Shown here piece after piece: positions 60,514 through 64,000 of a stretch of DNA of 64,000 nucleotides (within the stretch, counting starts at the first letter, position 1; each line of letters begins with the position of its first letter). This DNA is from Fimbriimonadaceae bacterium. Lineage in GTDB: Bacteria > Armatimonadota > Fimbriimonadia > Fimbriimonadales > Fimbriimonadaceae. The DNA lies in NCBI GenBank assembly GCA_019454125.1, contig CP075365.1:310001-374000 (forward strand), given 5' to 3'. A program made the position numbers and the translations under genes. Under the pieces are notes generated by a model. That model searched no databases. It had not been told where the DNA came from and worked only from the letters and a program-made list of their open reading frames with translations.

Positions 60514-62016
60514 TTGGACCTAGTAAGCCTTGCGTTCCTGAGCCTGATCGTCGTCCTAGGCGGTTTCGTCGCCTATTGGGGCGACCTCATTGGTCGCAGG
60601 ATCGGCAAGAAGCGCCACACGATCGGTCGCCTGCGGCCCCGCCACACGGCCGCGCTCATCACCGGTATCGCCGGGGGACTCGCGACCCTCCTCGCGATCC
60701 TGGTGCTCATCGGGGTCAGCGAGCCAGTCCGCGTCTGGGTCTTGGAAGGCAATGCGGCGAGGGAGAAGCTCCGGGCCGTCCAGCAGACGCTCGAACGCAC
60801 CCAAAAGGAGATCCGCTCCAAAGACGCGAAGCTCGCCGAGACCGACCAAAAGCTTGAAAGGACCGCCGGTCAGCTCGGCCAGACAAGCCAGAGGCTGGAG
60901 GACGCACGGACCAGCCTCCAAGACGCCCGGTCGCGCTCCCAACAGCTCGAACAACAGTCCTCCAGCCTCAGCGGACAAGTCAGCAAGTTCTCGCAGGAGC
61001 TGCGCTCCGCCTCGACCGACCTCAAGACCACGCGCAAGCGCGTCGAGGAACTCCGCGACCGAGCGAGGAGCTTAGAGACGAGCAACGAGACCTATAGCGT
61101 CGAATACAACCGCCTCAGCCAGGACAGCCTAAAACTCCGCATCGAGATCGACGGGCTGGAAAAGTCGATCGGCACGCTCATGAAGACGAGCGAGGAACTC
61201 GCCGCCACCAAGAGGCAGCTAGAGGCGGACCTGGCCAACCAAGCCCAAGCGGCCCGAAGCGAGATCGCTGAGTACGAGAGGCAAAAAGACCAGCTCAATG
61301 GGGAGCTTTCCAACGCCCGGCGCGACCTGGCGACGCTCAAGAACCTCTTCGACGCGACCTCGACCGTCCCCCGCCTGCAGCCGCCCATCGTCCTGCGGGG
61401 GGCGGAGATCAGCCGCCTTCCCATCGGCTCTTCGCTCACCCGGGCGGAAGCGGCCGAAGCGCTCGAGTCCCTGCTCATGCGCGCCTCCCAGGCGGCCCGC
61501 GACAAGGGCGCGATCCCCCGAAGCGGCGCCCGCTACGCCGAGATCGTCGAGATCACGGACGCCGCCGGCCATCCGATCAGCGTGGAACGGCAGAAGTCCA
61601 TGCTCGTCGCCGCAATGTCGGCCCAGCGCCACCCGGCCGTCCTCATCGCAACCTCGATCCTAAACGCATTCCTGGGCGAGCCGGTGCCGCTGACGATTAC
61701 GATCGCCCCGAACCCCGTGGTCTATAAGCAAGGCGAGACGGTCGCCGAGGCCCGCATCGCCGGGGGTCGCCCCCTGCACGAGATCCTCGTCGACATCTCC
61801 TCCTTCGCCCGCGAAAAGCTGGCCCCGGAAGCCATGAAAGACGGGCTCCTGCCCGTGCAGGGCAGTCCCGAACCGCTTGGCGAAATCCCCCTCTCGGAAC
61901 TGCTCGGCCTCGCCGAACAGATCCAAAGCGTGAACCGCACCCTGCGCGTCCAGTTCGTCGCCGCGCAAGAGACGCGTGCCGCAGACCGCCTCAAGCTCCA
62001 GTTCCGCCTTCGCTAA
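60514..62016 (+). CDS. DUF3084-family coiled-coil membrane protein
   Basis: A 500-residue protein with two N-terminal membrane helices (LVSLAFLSLIVVLGGFVAYW and ITGIAGGLATLLAILVLIGV), then a long coiled coil (residues about 75-280, e.g. LERTQKEIRSKDAKLAETDQ) and a C-terminal globular part. This is the DUF3084 architecture known from cyanobacteria. TTG start two bases after lptF. Position after the LPS permease suggests an envelope role. Confidence 0.88.
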   Translation: MDLVSLAFLSLIVVLGGFVAYWGDLIGRRIGKKRHTIGRLRPRHTAALITGIAGGLATLLAILVLIGVSEPVRVWVLEGNAAREKLRAVQQTLERTQKEIRSKDAKLAETDQKLERTAGQLGQTSQRLEDARTSLQDARSRSQQLEQQSSSLSGQVSKFSQELRSASTDLKTTRKRVEELRDRARSLETSNETYSVEYNRLSQDSLKLRIEIDGLEKSIGTLMKTSEELAATKRQLEADLANQAQAARSEIAEYERQKDQLNGELSNARRDLATLKNLFDATSTVPRLQPPIVLRGAEISRLPIGSSLTRAEAAEALESLLMRASQAARDKGAIPRSGARYAEIVEITDAAGHPISVERQKSMLVAAMSAQRHPAVLIATSILNAFLGEPVPLTITIAPNPVVYKQGETVAEARIAGGRPLHEILVDISSFAREKLAPEAMKDGLLPVQGSPEPLGEIPLSELLGLAEQIQSVNRTLRVQFVAAQETRAADRLKLQFRLR

Positions 62017-62050
62017 GGCCCTTCCCCAAGTCCAGCTACAATGCGGCCTG

Positions 62051-62476
62051 GTGAAGGAAACCAGCGAAAAGACCGTCTTGGCGGTGGATCCAGGCAGCTC
62101 CAAGTGCGGTCTCGCCCTCGTGCGTCGGGCCAAGAACGGCAAGATCGAGCTGCTCTGGCGGGCCATCGCACCTGTCGAGAACCTTTGCCGGCACGCCAAG
62201 GAGGCGGCCGAGGTCTCCCCTTACAGCATGATCGTGGTCGGCTCCGGCACACGTTCGCGCAACATCGTCGAGAACCTTCGCGACGAGCTGCCCGCGGTCG
62301 GCATCCTTATCGTGGACGAACGGGACACCACCCTCAAGGCCCGCGAGCGCTATTGGGAGCACAACCCCCGCCGGGGCTGGCGCAAGATCGTCCCTGCGAC
62401 CCTGCAGAGCCCTCCCGAGCCCGTGGACGACTTCGTCGCCCTCATCCTCGCCGAACGCGTGCTCAGCGCCGACTAG
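62051..62476 (+). CDS. YqgF/RuvX-like RNase H-fold nuclease
   Basis: A 141-residue RNase-H-fold protein. VLAVDPGSSKCGLALV carries the first catalytic Asp, MIVVGSGTRSRNIVENLRDE the middle region, and IVDERDTTLKARERYWE and DDFVALILAERVL the later acidic residues. These are YqgF-type nucleases used in rRNA processing or junction resolution. GTG start. It ends the rlmN-lpt-DUF3084 run and converges with the thioredoxin-like gene. Confidence 0.85.
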   Translation: MKETSEKTVLAVDPGSSKCGLALVRRAKNGKIELLWRAIAPVENLCRHAKEAAEVSPYSMIVVGSGTRSRNIVENLRDELPAVGILIVDERDTTLKARERYWEHNPRRGWRKIVPATLQSPPEPVDDFVALILAERVLSAD

Positions 62477-63534
62477 CGCTCTTTCGCGAACAGCGTCTCC
62501 AGGATCGTCTCCTCCTGCTCCGCGCTGTAACCCGACCACGCCGCCGCGATCTGCGACTTCGCGGACGTCACGTAAAAGTAGGGCGTACCGGGGACGCTGA
62601 ACGCATGCTCGGCCGTCCCGGCCGTGTCCAGGACGGAGGCGCCGTGAAGCCGGCCAGGCCCTTTCTCCGCGTCGAGCAAGACTTCCACGATGCGGGCGTC
62701 CGCCCGCTTCGCCGCCTCCTCCAGCTTCGGCCAGAAAGCGCCCGCCCGGTCGCAGACCGGACAGTCCGGGCTCGTGAAGACCAGAAGCATCGGCCGGATC
62801 TTCGAGGCCTCCACCAAGTCGATGACCTCGCCGCCCAGCACCGTCAGCTTCACCGGCGGCACCGCGTTCCCCGGCCAGAGCGTCGGTAGCTTCGGGTGCT
62901 CGATCGGCACATAGCCCCAGGGGATGTCGAGTGAGACCCGCGGCGCCTCGTCGAGCGGCTCGAACCGCATAAAGTCGAACTGGAGCTGGATCTTGCTGTC
63001 GGCCACGGCCTGCTCGATCCGGTGCCGGAGGAGCCGGCCTTGGGAATCGATCCACACCTCCTGCTGCGACTCCTGCCCGCCGGAAGCCCCGGAAGGGCGC
63101 AGATGGTCGGCCACGACCCCGGCTACCTCCTCCTGTCCCACGACCGTCCAGCCTGGATAGAGCTCATGGAACGGCTTCGGCCAGCGCGCGAGGAGGTAGG
63201 GATAAGCCCTAGACAAGCTGGGGGCGGCGGTGGGGGGCGCGTCCGCCCGCACCGGCACGCGCGGATACTCGGCGTACCGCTTGGCCGCAAACTGGAGGTA
63301 CAAGACGCCCGCACGGCCTTGCCGCAGCGACGTCCGCTCTCCCCCCGCCTCGACGTCCAGCTGCTGGTCGATCTCGCCCGAGACCAGGTACGTGCCCTTC
63401 ATCGGCGCCCCACCGTTCACGCGGAGCTCGAACTCGGCCCTCAGCCCGGGCTTCCCGCCCACCAAGGCGTCCACCCGTCGCCAAGGGTCGGAGAGAGGCG
63501 CCACCCAAGAAAGGGCAAGGAGCAAGGCGGTCAA
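62473..63534 (-). CDS. Secreted protein with outer-membrane-lipoprotein-like domain and C-terminal thioredoxin domain
   Basis: A 353-residue protein with an N-terminal hydrophobic stretch (TALLLALSWVAPLSD), a beta-rich middle resembling DUF2092/LolA-like domains (AEFELRVNGGAPMKGTYLVS) and a TlpA-type thioredoxin part: MLLVFTSPDCPVCDRAGAFW with CPVC redox motif, then VPGTPYFYVTSAKSQIA with the cis-Pro. It probably reduces or reshuffles disulfides outside the cytoplasm. The start is a TTG or ATG near MTALLL. Confidence 0.82.
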   Translation of the reverse strand: MTALLLALSWVAPLSDPWRRVDALVGGKPGLRAEFELRVNGGAPMKGTYLVSGEIDQQLDVEAGGERTSLRQGRAGVLYLQFAAKRYAEYPRVPVRADAPPTAAPSLSRAYPYLLARWPKPFHELYPGWTVVGQEEVAGVVADHLRPSGASGGQESQQEVWIDSQGRLLRHRIEQAVADSKIQLQFDFMRFEPLDEAPRVSLDIPWGYVPIEHPKLPTLWPGNAVPPVKLTVLGGEVIDLVEASKIRPMLLVFTSPDCPVCDRAGAFWPKLEEAAKRADARIVEVLLDAEKGPGRLHGASVLDTAGTAEHAFSVPGTPYFYVTSAKSQIAAAWSGYSAEQEETILETLFAKER

Positions 63535-63678
63535 ACTGCCCTCATTATGCCTGCCTCACAAACCCCGAGGAGAAGCACAGACGCCGGGACCGTCCGACTC
63601 GTGCCATGGCAACGCGAAATTAGGTCTTAATTCGCCCTTAACACAAGGAGGGAATGATTTCAATTGGCTAGGTTCCAC

Positions 63679-64000
63679 ATGAAAAAAGCCTTCACCCTCA
63701 TCGAGCTTCTCGTCGTCATCGCGATCATTGCGATCCTCGCCGCTATTCTCTTCCCGGTCTTCGCCCAAGCCAAGACGGCCGCCAAGAAGACGACCGCGTT
63801 GAGCCAGACCAAGCAGATCGGCACCGCCTGGCAAATGTATGCCACCGATCACGACGACCTTGCCGTCAACGTCAGCTCCGGTGGCAACCAGGGCATTCAC
63901 CGCACCGACTTCTGGATCGTCATGCAGCCCTACGTGAAGAGCGTCGACGTCTTCTTCAGCTCGGAGCGTACCGAGACCGGTTGCTACTATCACAACGAGA
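63679..64000 (+). CDS. Type IV prepilin-like protein of the DUF1559/H-X9-DG type (cut by window end)
   Basis: The first 107 residues start MKKAFTLIELLVVIAIIAIL then AAILFPVFAQAKTAAKKTT and LSQTKQIGTAWQMYATDHDD, typical of prepilins from Planctomycetes and Armatimonadota. The cleavage site is A/F and Glu is at position 5 of the mature protein. An upstream TTG at 63664, 11 bases after a strong aaggaggg, would add five residues and is a good alternative. The rest of the gene is outside the window. Confidence 0.9.
   Translation, partial: MKKAFTLIELLVVIAIIAILAAILFPVFAQAKTAAKKTTALSQTKQIGTAWQMYATDHDDLAVNVSSGGNQGIHRTDFWIVMQPYVKSVDVFFSSERTETGCYYHNE

Noticed and set aside
63654-63671. Mini-frame MISIG directly after a strong ribosome binding site before the last prepilin
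   Set aside because: Only one base separates the site from this ATG, too close for initiation; the site more likely serves the TTG at 63664 or the prepilin.

Overview
The window looks like chromosome from a GC-rich, flagellated, diderm bacterium. The best guess is the Armatimonadota (Fimbriimonadia-like). This is an inference from the combination of an Lpt lipopolysaccharide-export operon, an outer-membrane beta-barrel candidate ending in Phe, flagellin/MotA/FlgM with a CheC-CheD-CheX chemotaxis cluster, a PEP-CTERM protein, prepilins with the FTLIELLVVIAIIAILAAI start, and acylaminoacyl-peptidase S9 proteins. No tRNA, rRNA, CRISPR array, prophage or insertion sequence was seen. Genes are densely packed on both strands, many with 4-nt stop/start overlaps and GTG or TTG starts. 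No gene-free stretch exceeds 300 bases.

Layout. 1-5.1 kb: motA (cut by the window edge), mutL, flgM, an RNase E/G and a frameshifted prepilin. 5.1-12 kb: O-methyltransferase, a di-heme peroxidase with a damaged haem motif, a YciI-VOC fusion, a PEP-CTERM protein, a TMEM175-type channel, a thioredoxin-like gene read through an in-frame TGA (candidate selenoprotein), an M48 peptidase and a PhzF protein. 12-16.7 kb (minus): cheC-cheD-HDOD-cheB-cheR-cheY-cheX. 16.9-22.6 kb (plus): a carrier protein without the biotin lysine, a pilin-like gene, accC, nusB, yebC, rhomboid and a DUF374 acyltransferase. 22.5-30.5 kb (minus): corC-like, dgkA-PAP2 fusion, ybeY, a short pgpH, rpsU, an HD protein, vsr, an S9 peptidase and hinT. 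30.6-34.8 kb (plus): a 2-oxoacid dehydrogenase E2, a class I amidotransferase, a biotinyl carrier with EAMKM, a small structured RNA or leader, and HMG-CoA lyase. 34.7-37.9 kb (minus): a presenilin-like membrane protein, a GT4 glycosyltransferase, a zinc-ribbon protein and a secreted protein. 38-40.5 kb (plus): DUF2905, a HAD protein, queA and an HTH protein. 40.5-45.4 kb (minus): Gfo/Idh oxidoreductase, tsaE, flagellin, pyrD and a ChaN-like protein. 45.5-56 kb: mixed metabolic and DNA-repair genes (family 4 UDG, photolyase), plsC, a Ycf45/SpoIIIAA-like ATPase, a purple acid phosphatase and htrA. 56.1-62.5 kb (plus): rlmN, lptC-, lptA-, lptB- and lptF-like genes, DUF3084, yqgF. 62.5-64 kb: a thioredoxin-fold lipid- or envelope-side protein and a prepilin cut by the window end.

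How the parts fit. The chemotaxis adaptation and phosphatase proteins, stator, anti-sigma-28 factor and flagellin together imply regulated swimming; cheA, cheW and receptors must lie elsewhere. The Lpt genes build most of the LPS bridge. dgkA-PAP2, plsC, DUF374 and the GT4 enzyme act on membrane lipids. accC and two biotinyl/lipoyl-like carrier proteins, E2 and HMG-CoA lyase belong to acyl-CoA metabolism. The most notable candidates are the in-frame-TGA thioredoxin-like gene with hairpins directly after the TGA, the GxxD/PAL membrane protein resembling presenilin-type proteases, the promoter-to-terminator RNA unit upstream of HMG-CoA lyase, and the carrier protein lacking the biotin lysine next to accC.
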